Shown: positions 55,859-63,933, numbered from the stretch's first letter. The stretch: 64,000 nucleotides of DNA from Pseudomonadota bacterium (GCA_021848545.1 JAJZUL010000003.1:62001-126000), one strand, 5' to 3'. Made by a program: numbers and translations. The notes: generated from the letters alone by a model not told the origin.

Positions 55859-56425
55859 TCAGCGGGGCATCATGCCGTCCGCGCCCAACACCGTGTCGCT
55901 GAGAACCGGGTAGTGGGCGCGGGCGGAAAACATCTGATAATGCCACCATTCATTGCGGTAAAAATCCCAGCCGGCGGCGGTCATGATCCCCAGCAGCAGA
56001 TGGCGGTTGCGCTGGGCGGCAGGAGGAATGTCGCGATTGCCGTGGTGGGACAGCGGGGTGAAGGCATCGAATTCGGTGCCCATGTCCAGTTCTCGGCCCT
56101 GATCGGCCACCAAGGTCAAGTCCACCGCGGCCCCCATGGAATGGGGCGAACCGCGGCGCGGATCGGCCAAAAAATCAGGGTCCGGAGTATGGGACCACAG
56201 CACCCATTGCGCTTCGGCCGGCCGGAACGCGTCCAGGATTTTCAGGCGCAATCCCTGGGGCCGGGCGAGATCGACGGCGGCCGCCAGCAGAGCGGCGGCG
56301 TCGGCATGGAGATAGCACCCGGCGTCGCCTCGATAGACCGGCCGGCCGGTGAAATTGCCGGCGGTGGCATAGGCCAGGGCGACATCCACGTCGTAACGGT
56401 CGGGATCGATGCGCACCAAGGTCAT
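55859..56425 (-). CDS. D-alanyl-D-alanine dipeptidase (VanX/DdpX family)
   Basis: 188 residues. Zinc ligands and catalytic residues are seen in GSPHSMGAAVDLTL (SXHXXGXAXD) and NEWWHYQMF. It should hydrolyse D-Ala-D-Ala, freeing alanine for use. No vancomycin genes lie nearby. The gene converges on bactofilin with a 12-bp gap and starts 69 bp from MITE copy 1. Confidence 0.9.
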   Translation of the reverse strand: MTLVRIDPDRYDVDVALAYATAGNFTGRPVYRGDAGCYLHADAAALLAAAVDLARPQGLRLKILDAFRPAEAQWVLWSHTPDPDFLADPRRGSPHSMGAAVDLTLVADQGRELDMGTEFDAFTPLSHHGNRDIPPAAQRNRHLLLGIMTAAGWDFYRNEWWHYQMFSARAHYPVLSDTVLGADGMMPR

Positions 56426-56494
56426 GGCTGACGTTCTCCTGAATCAGGTCCGAAGGGGCCACGCGTTTATAGCCCGCCCGCCGGGCCGATTGTA

Positions 56495-56642
56495 TAAGAG
56501 CCTGACCCGAAACTCGCCATGGCTACCTGCAAATGGCGGTTTTCTGCGCTTCCGCTGCTCACGTACATGAAGTACGCTCCGCTGCGGTTCTCGAAAACCG
56601 CCATTTTCGGCTTACCCTGCCGACTTTCGGGTCGGGCTCTAA
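56495..56642 (-). mobile_element. 148-bp MITE-like element, copy 1
   Basis: Begins TAAGAGCCTGACCCGAAACT and ends GACTTTCGGGTCGGGCTCTA plus A: imperfect left and perfect right terminal inverted repeats. Same length as copy 2 at 57785-57932 but inverted, and differing at about ten positions. No transposase. Its right end lies 8 bp before the tsaB ATG. Confidence 0.85.
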
Positions 56643-56650
56643 GATCCGCC

Positions 56651-57313
56651 ATGCTCGTTCTCGCCCTCGATTCCGCCACCGCCGCCTGCTCCGTCGCCCT
56701 GTGGGAGAACGGCGTTCTGCATGCGCACCGTCTTGCCGTCATGGCGCGCGGCCAGGCCGAGGCGCTGATCCCGATGGTCGAAACGGTAATGAAACGGGCC
56801 GGTCTCGGGTTCGCCGATCTCGATCTCATCGCCACGACGGTGGGGCCGGGCACCTTTACCGGCATCCGTATCGGTCTGGCCGCCGTCCGCGGTCTGGCCC
56901 TGGCCACGGGCCTGCCCATCGCCGGGGTGACCACCACCGAAGCGGTGGCGGCCGCGATCCCCGAGGCGGAACGTCACGGCCGCGCCGTCCTGGTGGCGCT
57001 CGATTCCAAGCGCGACGATCCGTGGGCTCAGGCCTTCGCCGCCGATCTGACGCCCTTGAGCCCGCCCGCCGCCCTGACGCCGCTTGCGGTCGCCGCCCTG
57101 GCGAGCGGCCCGGCCATCGTCGCCGGGGATGCCGCCGACCGGATTCTGCCGCTGATGAACGACGCCGTCGCCGCCGCCACGCCCGGCCATCCCGACGCGG
57201 CCGTCGTCGCCGCCCTGGGCGCCCGACATTGGCGGAACGGCACCGCCCTGCCCCCCCATCCCCTGTATCTGCGCCCGGCCGACGTCACGTTGCCGGCCGC
57301 GCCATTCCCATGA
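56651..57313 (+). CDS. tsaB: tRNA threonylcarbamoyladenosine biosynthesis protein TsaB
   Basis: 220 residues, ASKHA-fold partner of TsaD in t6A37 tRNA modification. LVLALDSATAACSVALW at the start and TVGPGTFTGIRIGLAAVRGLA are standard. The ATG at 56651 begins this motif; the in-frame extension upstream is encoded by the MITE and is not part of the protein. No clear Shine-Dalgarno remains between the element and the ATG. Overlaps rimI by 4 bp. Confidence 0.93.
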   Translation: MLVLALDSATAACSVALWENGVLHAHRLAVMARGQAEALIPMVETVMKRAGLGFADLDLIATTVGPGTFTGIRIGLAAVRGLALATGLPIAGVTTTEAVAAAIPEAERHGRAVLVALDSKRDDPWAQAFAADLTPLSPPAALTPLAVAALASGPAIVAGDAADRILPLMNDAVAAATPGHPDAAVVAALGARHWRNGTALPPHPLYLRPADVTLPAAPFP

Positions 57314-57777
57314 CCATCCAGCGGATACCGGCCGCCCTGGTTCACGGCGAATTGCTGGCGGCCATGCATCGGGTCTGCTTCGCCGAACCCTGGAGCGCCG
57401 ATTCCATGGTTTCGGCCCTGATGATGCCGGGAACCCATGGCCTGCTGGCGGTCCGGGACGAATCCCTGATTCCCAGCGAAAGCGGCGCCGGGCCGGCGGG
57501 CATGATCCTGTGGCGGGTCGCCGCCGACGAAGCGGAAATTCTGACTCTGGCGGTGCTGCCGCCCTGGCGGCGCAGCGGAATCGGCCGCGCCCTGTTGACC
57601 GATGCTCTGGCCGCGTCCGCTCAGGACGGCGCCCGCGCCATGTTTCTGGAGGTGGCGGTGGGCAACGAGCGCGCCCTGGCGCTGTACCGGTCCGCCGGGT
57701 TCGCCGAAATCGGACGGCGCCCCGCCTATTATCCGGGCGGCGACGACGCGCTCACCATGCGCCGCGGTCTGGAGTAA
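57310..57777 (+). CDS. rimI: Ribosomal protein S18 alanine N-acetyltransferase RimI
   Basis: 155-residue GNAT acetyltransferase. Acetyl-CoA loop VLPPWRRSGIGRALL, strand EVAVGNERALALYRSAGF and final YYPGGDDALTMRR are typical of RimI. The tsaB-rimI order is a common bacterial pairing. The gene ends 7 bp before MITE copy 2. Confidence 0.93.
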   Translation: MTIQRIPAALVHGELLAAMHRVCFAEPWSADSMVSALMMPGTHGLLAVRDESLIPSESGAGPAGMILWRVAADEAEILTLAVLPPWRRSGIGRALLTDALAASAQDGARAMFLEVAVGNERALALYRSAGFAEIGRRPAYYPGGDDALTMRRGLE

Positions 57778-57784
57778 TCCGGCC

Positions 57785-57932
57785 TAAGAGCCCGACCCGA
57801 AAGTCGGCAGGGTGAGCCGAAAATGGCGGTTTTCGAGAACCGCAGCGGAACGTACTTCGTGTACGTGAGCAGCGGAAGCGCAGAAAACCCCCATTTGCAG
57901 GCCGCCATGGCGACTTTCGGGTCGGGCTCTAA
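57785..57932 (+). mobile_element. 148-bp MITE-like element, copy 2
   Basis: TA then terminal repeat AGAGCCCGACCCGAAAGTCG and its exact complement at the right end, followed by AA. Internal palindromic sections (AAATGGCGGTTTTC; AACGTACTTCGTGTACGT). Inverted relative to copy 1. Confidence 0.87.
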
Positions 57933-58004
57933 GCGCCGATATCGATTGCCGTGTCGGCAAGCTATCCGTCGCAACGTCACTCGCATCGGTCACTTGGGGT
58001 TGTG

Positions 58005-59318
58005 ATGCCCAAATCATACAAACTCACCATCGCGCCGTCCGCAACCAAAATGGCCACCTTTCCTCCGAACACGGAAGCGTCCGGCGGCCCGCCTTTCGTC
58101 AGCCTGACCAAAACCGGAACAACGGTAGCCTCCGATTCTCTATTGCCGGCCATCGCTTTCAATCATCAGATGTTTTTGATGAAATTACGGGGGGTAAGCA
58201 CCAAGGATAGGAAATCCCTCAGCCACGCGGCTTGGCATGTTTTCAAAAAGGTGCCGACATCCAACGTCGTGACCAATCTCAGGATTCTGTCCATCCTGCA
58301 AAGGCGTCTCGGCGCCCGAAACGCCATTCGTGTTCTGCCCCATCTACAGAAACTGGCGGAAATCCTGGGTGAGGTTGGTCACCGGCAGCCTGCTGAAATG
58401 GCCGGCTTTCTCGCCACCGCCGCACCCAAGGCGGTGATGGCTCACCACTTGCCCATGACGCCCGCCAATTTTGAAAAAGAAGAGGATCGAGTGGCCAAGA
58501 GCGAACTTTCGCCTCTCGGTTATCGCTTTGGCAACGTCGATGCGACCTACCGCGCCATTATCCATGGCGATCCCGAAGCCGCTTATTATCGGGACTCCCG
58601 GGCAGGGACGACCATCGGCACGGGCGTCGGCTTGGCCATGCTGTCCACACTGACCCCCGTGATGACCGATGCCGGGGCTGGGCTGGATCGGGGGGCATTG
58701 TGGGTGCACAAACATCCGACCGCGACGAAAGATATCGTGTTTTGGGGTACGGGGCGCCTCGCATTACACGCGGCCCGTCGCGGAGTTTCGACGCTGGCCC
58801 GGAAAGCAGGAAAACTTGGAAAAGCCGGGGCGGCAAAAGGCGCAATAGTCCCGAAAGGATTTGGGAAAGCCGCATGGTTCCTGGGAGAACTGGCGCTTTA
58901 CTTTCCAATTTCGCGTTCGATTGCCGACAAAATTTCGGGTCCTAAAAACCATTACCCTTTCACACTATGGATGAATTCCCATTCCCGCCGGGCATCGGCG
59001 ATGGATAATTGGGTATCCGCGCATGCCCCCAAACGGCTCGGCCTTAAAGATAGTTACGCTTGGCGGGCCGCCGACGCGAAAGCGCGGGGAGAGAAATGGC
59101 GCCCCCGGCCGGGATGGGACCGTACGAGCGGGTCCGATCCGATCGAAAAAATGCCGCCCATGATCCAGGTTCACACCCACCTCCATCTCGACGGCCGCCG
59201 GATCGGCGAAGCCGTGACCACCCACCAGGCGCGCGACGCCGGACACCCCCCCATCGGCATCGGCCATCATGACGGCCGCGCCGCCTTGTCGCCCGTCTTC
59301 CTGCCGGCCCTTCCCTGA
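58005..59318 (+). CDS. Tail tape-measure-like protein, unusually short
   Basis: 437 residues. The last about 50 residues (PPMIQVHTHLHLDGRRIGEAV then TTHQAR) resemble the C-terminus of phage tail tape-measure proteins, and the gene sits where the tape measure belongs, before the gpU/gpN-like gene. The rest has hydrophobic Ala/Gly helices (TTIGTGVGLAMLSTLTP; FLGELALYFPISRSIADK) but I see no known domain. Tape measures are usually longer, so this may be a trimmed or chimeric copy. Lower GC in its first half than in neighbouring housekeeping genes. The ATG at 58005 follows TTGGGGTTGTG. Confidence 0.6.
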   Translation: MPKSYKLTIAPSATKMATFPPNTEASGGPPFVSLTKTGTTVASDSLLPAIAFNHQMFLMKLRGVSTKDRKSLSHAAWHVFKKVPTSNVVTNLRILSILQRRLGARNAIRVLPHLQKLAEILGEVGHRQPAEMAGFLATAAPKAVMAHHLPMTPANFEKEEDRVAKSELSPLGYRFGNVDATYRAIIHGDPEAAYYRDSRAGTTIGTGVGLAMLSTLTPVMTDAGAGLDRGALWVHKHPTATKDIVFWGTGRLALHAARRGVSTLARKAGKLGKAGAAKGAIVPKGFGKAAWFLGELALYFPISRSIADKISGPKNHYPFTLWMNSHSRRASAMDNWVSAHAPKRLGLKDSYAWRAADAKARGEKWRPRPGWDRTSGSDPIEKMPPMIQVHTHLHLDGRRIGEAVTTHQARDAGHPPIGIGHHDGRAALSPVFLPALP

Positions 59319-60271
59319 TGTCCCCGCCCCCCATCCTTGGATCGGCGTTGAACGACGCCGTCATCGTGCTGTCGCCACTGGCGCCGAAAGCGCCTCGGGC
59401 GCCCCATGCGGCGATTCATCCCCACGCGCTAAGCCTGGGCGACGTCACCTTCGCCGATTTCGAAATCCCCGATTCCCTGCCCTTGGGCGGCGCCCAGGCC
59501 CTGGCCGTCCAGACCCTGCCCGGCGGCAGGCGGGTGATCGACGCCATGGGACCCGAAGAGGCCGACATTTGCTGGCAAGGGCGGTTCCGGGGGGCGAACG
59601 GCGCCATGCGGGCGCGGCGGCTGGACACCATGCGGTCGCAGGGCGACGCCGTCACCCTGGTCTTCGGCGAATTCCGGCGCCGGGTGGCGATCAAGGCGTT
59701 CCTGTTCGACATCGGCCATAACGGGCTGGAAATCCCCTATCGCATCACCCTGTCGGTGCTGCGCAACGACGATTTCCCGGTGCTGCTGGCGCCGCCCCCG
59801 GTGGGCGAGCTGGTGGCGGCCGACATGGAGCGGATGCAGGAGATCGGCAGCGCCGTCGCCTCGGTCCAGACCGGCATTTCCACCGCGCTCACCGCCTATC
59901 AGGCGGTCAAATCCGTCCGGTCGGGCAATTACGCCGCCCTGGGCTCGGTGATCGGCTCGGCCGCGACGCTGGCCCAAACCGTCGATTTGCCCATGAATGG
60001 ATTGCTGGGCTCGCTGGTGTCGCTGAGCGGCACCGCTACCGGGGCGATCCATGATCTTGCCCCCCTGATGATCGAGTCCGGCCTGCCCGGCGGCGGCCTG
60101 CCCGGCGCCGACGCGTCGTCCCTGATCACCGGCGCCGTTTCCAGTTTCACCGCCATGGCGCAGCTTCTGGAATTGCGCGACCTCGCCGACCGGGCCGCCG
60201 TCAATGTCGGCAATCAGGTCGGCCGGGGCATCACCTGGACCGGACCCAAGGTGGAGAGCGCATCGCCATGA
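59318..60271 (+). CDS. Tail/baseplate protein, gpU- or Mu gpN-like
   Basis: 317 residues. N-terminal about 150 residues have the pattern of a tail terminator/baseplate initiator (WQGRFRGANGAMRARRLDTM, EIPYRITLSVLRND). The remainder is Ala/Ser/Gly-rich helix (VASVQTGISTALTAYQAVKS). Placement between the tape-measure-like gene and LysM/late control D fits P2 gpU or Mu gp43 (gpN). Start overlaps the preceding stop (TGATG). Confidence 0.65.
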   Translation: MSPPPILGSALNDAVIVLSPLAPKAPRAPHAAIHPHALSLGDVTFADFEIPDSLPLGGAQALAVQTLPGGRRVIDAMGPEEADICWQGRFRGANGAMRARRLDTMRSQGDAVTLVFGEFRRRVAIKAFLFDIGHNGLEIPYRITLSVLRNDDFPVLLAPPPVGELVAADMERMQEIGSAVASVQTGISTALTAYQAVKSVRSGNYAALGSVIGSAATLAQTVDLPMNGLLGSLVSLSGTATGAIHDLAPLMIESGLPGGGLPGADASSLITGAVSSFTAMAQLLELRDLADRAAVNVGNQVGRGITWTGPKVESASP

Positions 60272-60459
60272 CCATGATCACCGTCGCCGGCGGCGACCTT
60301 TACCGCCTGGCGCTCGCCCGTTACGGCGACGCCACCCAGTGGTGGCGCATCGCCCAGGCCAACGGCCTGACCGATCCGGTGCTGACCGGCCCCGCCACCC
60401 TGACCATCCCCGCCCTCACCGCCACCGATACCGGAGGTCTGCTTGATCCCCGCACCTGA
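60268..60459 (+). CDS. Small LysM-domain tail protein (gpX-like)
   Basis: 63 residues, a single LysM-like motif: GGDLYRLALARYGDATQWWRIAQANGL and TLTIPAL. Matches tail protein X of P2-type phages. ATGA overlap upstream; overlaps the next gene by 17 bp. Confidence 0.8.
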   Translation: MTMITVAGGDLYRLALARYGDATQWWRIAQANGLTDPVLTGPATLTIPALTATDTGGLLDPRT

Positions 60460-61543
60460 TCCGGCCGCCGCCCTGCGCCATCCGGTGGGGCGGGTGACGG
60501 TGGGGGGCGTCGTGGTGCCGTGGAGCGACTGGCAGGTGACCGATCGCGGCCATTTCGCCTGCGCCACCTTTTCCGCCACCCTGCCCCTCAAGAGTCTGCC
60601 GCCGGAGCGCGACCAATCCTGGTGGGCGGTGACCGACGCCGCCGAAATCGAGATCGCCGCCGCTTTCGCCGATTCGACCGCCGCCGCCCCCGCCTTCACC
60701 AGCCTGATTCTGGGCCGCGCCGACGATGTCGAAATCGATCTGGAGAACCGGGTACTGCGCCTGTCTGGGCGCGATTACGCCGCCAAATTCATCGATTCCC
60801 GGCTGATCACCCAATATCGCAACCAGACCTCGTCCGAAATCGTCACCGCCCTGGCCCAGGCGGCGGGCCTGTCCGCCGACGTCACCCCGACGACAACCCC
60901 CGTCGGGCGCTATTACGAGATCGACCATCTGCGCCTGTCGTCCGGACAAAGCCAGTGGGATTTGCTGTGCTGGCTGGCCCGCGAAGAGGATTTTGACCTG
61001 TGGGTGGGCGGGACCATTCTTTATTTCCACCCCCTCGCCAGCGAGGCCACCACCAAACCGATCCCGGTGACCTGGACCGAACCCGGCCCGGGCGGCCCCG
61101 CCGCCGGCACGCTTGCCCGTCCCCGCCTGCACCGGGCCTTGACCATCGCCAAGGACATCGTCGTCAAGGTCCAATCCTGGAACCAGCACCGGGAAAGCGG
61201 TTTCACCATCACCTATCGGGTCCGGCGGGCGCGGACCAAATCCGATTGCGACGGCGAGGCCCAGATCTACCTTTATCAGCGCCCCAATCTGACCGAGGCC
61301 CAGGCCGATCTGTTCGCCCGGCGCATGGCCACTGAGCTGTCCCGCCACGAATATGCGATCGAGGCCGAACAGCCCGCCGATCTGACCTTGAGCCCGCGCA
61401 GCCTGATCCGCGCCAGCGGTTTCGGCGGCTGGGACGGGCTGTACGCCATCGACGCCATCAGCCGGCGTTTCACCCTTAAGGACGGCTTCGTCATGACCTG
61501 GCGGGCCAAGACCATCCCCACCCGCGAAACGGTGAGCGCATGA
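60443..61543 (+). CDS. Phage late control D-like baseplate hub protein
   Basis: 366 residues, of the gpD/Mu gp44 hub family that joins the tail tube to the spike. Seen: RHPVGRVTVGGVVVPWSDW, LRLSGRDYAAKFIDSR, WDLLCWLAREEDFDLWVGG and a C-terminal IDAISRRFTLKDGFVMTW. The start is a TTG with GGAGG 5 nt upstream, better than any ATG nearby. Confidence 0.8.
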   Translation: MIPAPDPAAALRHPVGRVTVGGVVVPWSDWQVTDRGHFACATFSATLPLKSLPPERDQSWWAVTDAAEIEIAAAFADSTAAAPAFTSLILGRADDVEIDLENRVLRLSGRDYAAKFIDSRLITQYRNQTSSEIVTALAQAAGLSADVTPTTTPVGRYYEIDHLRLSSGQSQWDLLCWLAREEDFDLWVGGTILYFHPLASEATTKPIPVTWTEPGPGGPAAGTLARPRLHRALTIAKDIVVKVQSWNQHRESGFTITYRVRRARTKSDCDGEAQIYLYQRPNLTEAQADLFARRMATELSRHEYAIEAEQPADLTLSPRSLIRASGFGGWDGLYAIDAISRRFTLKDGFVMTWRAKTIPTRETVSA

Positions 61544-62190
61544 GCCTCGACGCCCTCCTCAACCGGGTCCGGGCCGAGGCCGCCACGGTGCTGGACGCCA
61601 TCCGCCAGGATCTGCGCATCGGCATCGTCTCGGCTTACGACCCCACTCAATACGCCGCCAAGGTGCGCCTGCAACCCGAGCCCACCGATCAGCCCGAGGG
61701 CGCGACCGAAACCGGGTGGCTGCCGGTGCTGTCCCTGTGGGGCGGCGATGGCTGGGGCGATTTCGCCCCGCCCACCCCCGGCGACGTGGTGATGGTGCTG
61801 TTCCAGGAAGGCGGACGCGAGGCCGGCGTCGTGCTGGGGCGCTTCTTCAGCCTGCTCACCAGGCCGCTGCCGGCGCCGTCGGGGGAACGCTGGATCGTTC
61901 ACCAGTCGGGGGCCTTCGTCAAACTGACCAATGACGGCAAGATCACCCTGACCGATAAGGCCGGATCGGTCGTCGTCATGAACGGCGACGGCACCGGCGC
62001 GCTGACCTTCGCCGGCGGCCTGACCGTCAACAACAACCTGAAAGTGGTGGGCTCAATCACGGCCACCCTGGATATCAGCGACCAGAACGGCGCGCATGGC
62101 ACCATTGCCGGTCTGCGGACCGCCTATGACGGCCACACCCATTCCGATCCCCAGGGCGGCACCACGGGGGGTACCAGCGATCCGGTGTAG
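61540..62190 (+). CDS. Phage baseplate assembly protein V-like
   Basis: 216 residues; OB-fold spike base (RIGIVSAYDPTQYAAKVRLQP, GEWGDFAPPTPGDVVMVLF-like section) and a repetitive beta-rich tail (ITLTDKAGSVVVMNGDG, TVNNNLKVVGSITAT) typical of gpV/gp45 spikes. ATGA overlap with the hub gene. Last gene of the tail module; no gpW, gpJ or gpI follows. Confidence 0.85.
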   Translation: MSLDALLNRVRAEAATVLDAIRQDLRIGIVSAYDPTQYAAKVRLQPEPTDQPEGATETGWLPVLSLWGGDGWGDFAPPTPGDVVMVLFQEGGREAGVVLGRFFSLLTRPLPAPSGERWIVHQSGAFVKLTNDGKITLTDKAGSVVVMNGDGTGALTFAGGLTVNNNLKVVGSITATLDISDQNGAHGTIAGLRTAYDGHTHSDPQGGTTGGTSDPV

Positions 62191-62303
62191 GGGACGGTTT
62201 TTGCTCTTTAGATAGATTGGCACTATTGCCTTACCCCCTTGGTTGTAGGATAGCTAAAAGGGGATGTTGCGCGGTTCATTCACCCATTTTCGTCCGGGAT
62301 GCC

Positions 62304-62343
62304 CTTAACAACAGCCTTGCCCTCGCTTAACTTATTCGTTAAG
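62304..62343. promoter_or_regulatory. Candidate antitoxin operator upstream of the TAC operon
   Basis: CTTAAC at 62304 and 62326 and GTTAAG at 62338. The last two form the inverted repeat CTTAAC-N6-GTTAAG, ending 5 bp before the toxin ATG. The direct copy is 22 bp upstream, about two helix turns. Such an arrangement fits binding by the HTH antitoxin. Confidence 0.45.
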
Positions 62344-62348
62344 GCTCC

Positions 62349-62765
62349 ATGGCAGACTTAACCGACAGAGACGCTGGCTTCAGGGGCCTCAAGATCGTGC
62401 GCGAAGGCGCTACCGCCAATGTGCTAGCCGAGGCGCAAATTTTCGAGGTGCTGAGAAAATTGGAACAGCATGAGCCTGGACGTTGGGGCGAATTGAGGGA
62501 GCATATGGACCGGTATTGCGCCGGCATCCCAACGACCAAGAAGCAGTTCAATTTTGAGGGCCGGCATCCCTGCGGAACGCATCATAAGGAAATTGGCGTG
62601 TACGCTTTGAAGGCTTGGCAATTCCGTCTCTATGGATTTGAGCGAAGCATCAACGGCAAACAGTGCTTCGTCGCAACGTGCGTAGATCCCAGCAAGAAAA
62701 ATGATCGCGCCGATCAAAAAAAACTGCGTAAGGCGGCGAAACTAGCCGGAATTTTCCTCGATTGA
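62349..62765 (+). CDS. HigB/RelE-like toxin of a TAC module
   Basis: 138 residues. The C-terminal half has the pattern of Gp49/HigB ribosome-dependent mRNA interferases: EIGVYALKAWQFRLYGFERS, then CFVATCVDPSKKNDRADQKK and LRKAAK, with the basic and aromatic residues typical of RelE-fold toxins. AAGG lies upstream of the ATG. GC content is lower than in the window at large. Predicted to cleave mRNA at the ribosome when unopposed. Confidence 0.75.
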   Translation: MADLTDRDAGFRGLKIVREGATANVLAEAQIFEVLRKLEQHEPGRWGELREHMDRYCAGIPTTKKQFNFEGRHPCGTHHKEIGVYALKAWQFRLYGFERSINGKQCFVATCVDPSKKNDRADQKKLRKAAKLAGIFLD

Positions 62766-62779
62766 ATGAGGAGAGAAAG

Positions 62780-63361
62780 ATGAGAAAGACCAATTCTTCC
62801 GAAGCCACCATGGCCAAGATCACCGAGGCCGACGCGCCCATGCGCCCCGAGATCGCCACCGCTCTTGCTGCCATTAAAGCCCGGTCCAAAGACAAGACGC
62901 CCAAGCTGTTTGCCAAAGAGGTTGGAGTGTTTTTGGCCTCTCTGGTTGCGGATATCGATCTGGTGATGGAAGCTCGTTGCGTCACGCAGGCGGAATTGGC
63001 CCGCCGGCTGGAATGCAGCGAAGCGCACGTCTCCAAGTTGCTGCGTGGCACGAAGGGAGCGGCTAACATGACGGCCGCCACTATGGCGCGCATCATGGCC
63101 GCGTTGGGTGAGGAAATCTCTATTACTTCGCCCGTTCTCCGGAAATTGAAGGGGGGCGCCTCCCTTACCGACCCGCTGCGCGAATGGACGCGGATTACTG
63201 AAACGCTGATGTCGAGGCAATCGACCGGCATGACGGACCCGGGCAATGAAAATATCCATATGTCCTCCAGACGTCCGGCAGGCAGTTGGACCAGCCAATC
63301 GTCCTTGTTCGAACAGAATGCTCAGGTTCCGCAGCCGGAGGTGGCCTGCGTGGCCTCATAA
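62780..63361 (+). CDS. HigA-like HTH antitoxin with long C-terminal tail
   Basis: 193 residues. XRE-type HTH at about 68-112 (VTQAELARRLECSEAHVSKLL), preceded by a helical segment and followed by a tail of about 75 residues (120-193) with exposed-looking aromatic and hydrophobic residues (LREWTRI, GSWTSQSSLF). In toxin-antitoxin-chaperone systems such a tail is the chaperone addiction sequence (ChAD). GAGGAG before the ATG. Lies 14 bp after the toxin. Confidence 0.78.
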   Translation: MRKTNSSEATMAKITEADAPMRPEIATALAAIKARSKDKTPKLFAKEVGVFLASLVADIDLVMEARCVTQAELARRLECSEAHVSKLLRGTKGAANMTAATMARIMAALGEEISITSPVLRKLKGGASLTDPLREWTRITETLMSRQSTGMTDPGNENIHMSSRRPAGSWTSQSSLFEQNAQVPQPEVACVAS

Positions 63362-63363
63362 CT

Positions 63364-63933
63364 ATGACCGACTCCGTTACCAAGACCAAAGCTCCGGCCC
63401 GCAAGAGGCCGCGCCGAAAGGCCGATGTCATCGACCCGGCTCGCTACAACGAGATCGTCAAGCAATCGAGCTTGCATGACGTGCATCTCATTCAATCTAG
63501 TTTTTCTATGAACCCAGAATATTTGTCTGCGGCTCTCGCAGGAGATGAGATCAACTTTTCAATCCATGAAGACAATGTGGGCGCCGATTATAGAGATGAC
63601 AGCGACACGTTGACGGTTGTGGCGACGTGGGCGGTCAAGGGGGGGCCCCAATGTGCGCCCGAATCGTTGACAGCCAACATTGCCTATATTGCGAGATTCG
63701 AGGTTGGGACAGGTTGGACACCGAACGAGATCACGTTTTTCGCGCAACGGGTCGGCGTATCCACTGTATATCCCTATTTTCGCCAGCATTTGAATCATCT
63801 CAGCGCGGAAGCGGGTGCGCTCATTCCAGTGGCTCCGATTCGGAAGGCAATCCCTGTGCGCGTCAAGGGTGGCGTACGCAACGAGGTTATTGCAGAGGAG
63901 CATCATCCCAACGCTCCGACCACAGGGAAGTAG
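63364..63933 (+). CDS. SecB-like chaperone of the TAC module
   Basis: 189 residues. A basic N-terminus (TKTKAPARKRPRRKA), then a SecB-type fold: SSFSMNPEYLSAALAGDEINF, LTVVATWAVKG, ANIAYIARFEVG and, most telling, VYPYFRQHLNHLSAEAG then PVAPI, matching the FPYAR...G.P.L.L.P motif of SecB (YPYFR at 136-140). In TAC systems the SecB homologue holds the antitoxin tail so that it can neutralise the toxin. Starts 2 bp after the antitoxin stop. The last 67 bp of the window show nothing recognisable. Confidence 0.68.
   Translation: MTDSVTKTKAPARKRPRRKADVIDPARYNEIVKQSSLHDVHLIQSSFSMNPEYLSAALAGDEINFSIHEDNVGADYRDDSDTLTVVATWAVKGGPQCAPESLTANIAYIARFEVGTGWTPNEITFFAQRVGVSTVYPYFRQHLNHLSAEAGALIPVAPIRKAIPVRVKGGVRNEVIAEEHHPNAPTTGK

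Noticed and set aside
56519-56650. 44-residue in-frame extension of TsaB, and similar short frames in copy 2
   Set aside because: Encoded by the MITE-like element; TsaB homologues start at MLVLALDS.
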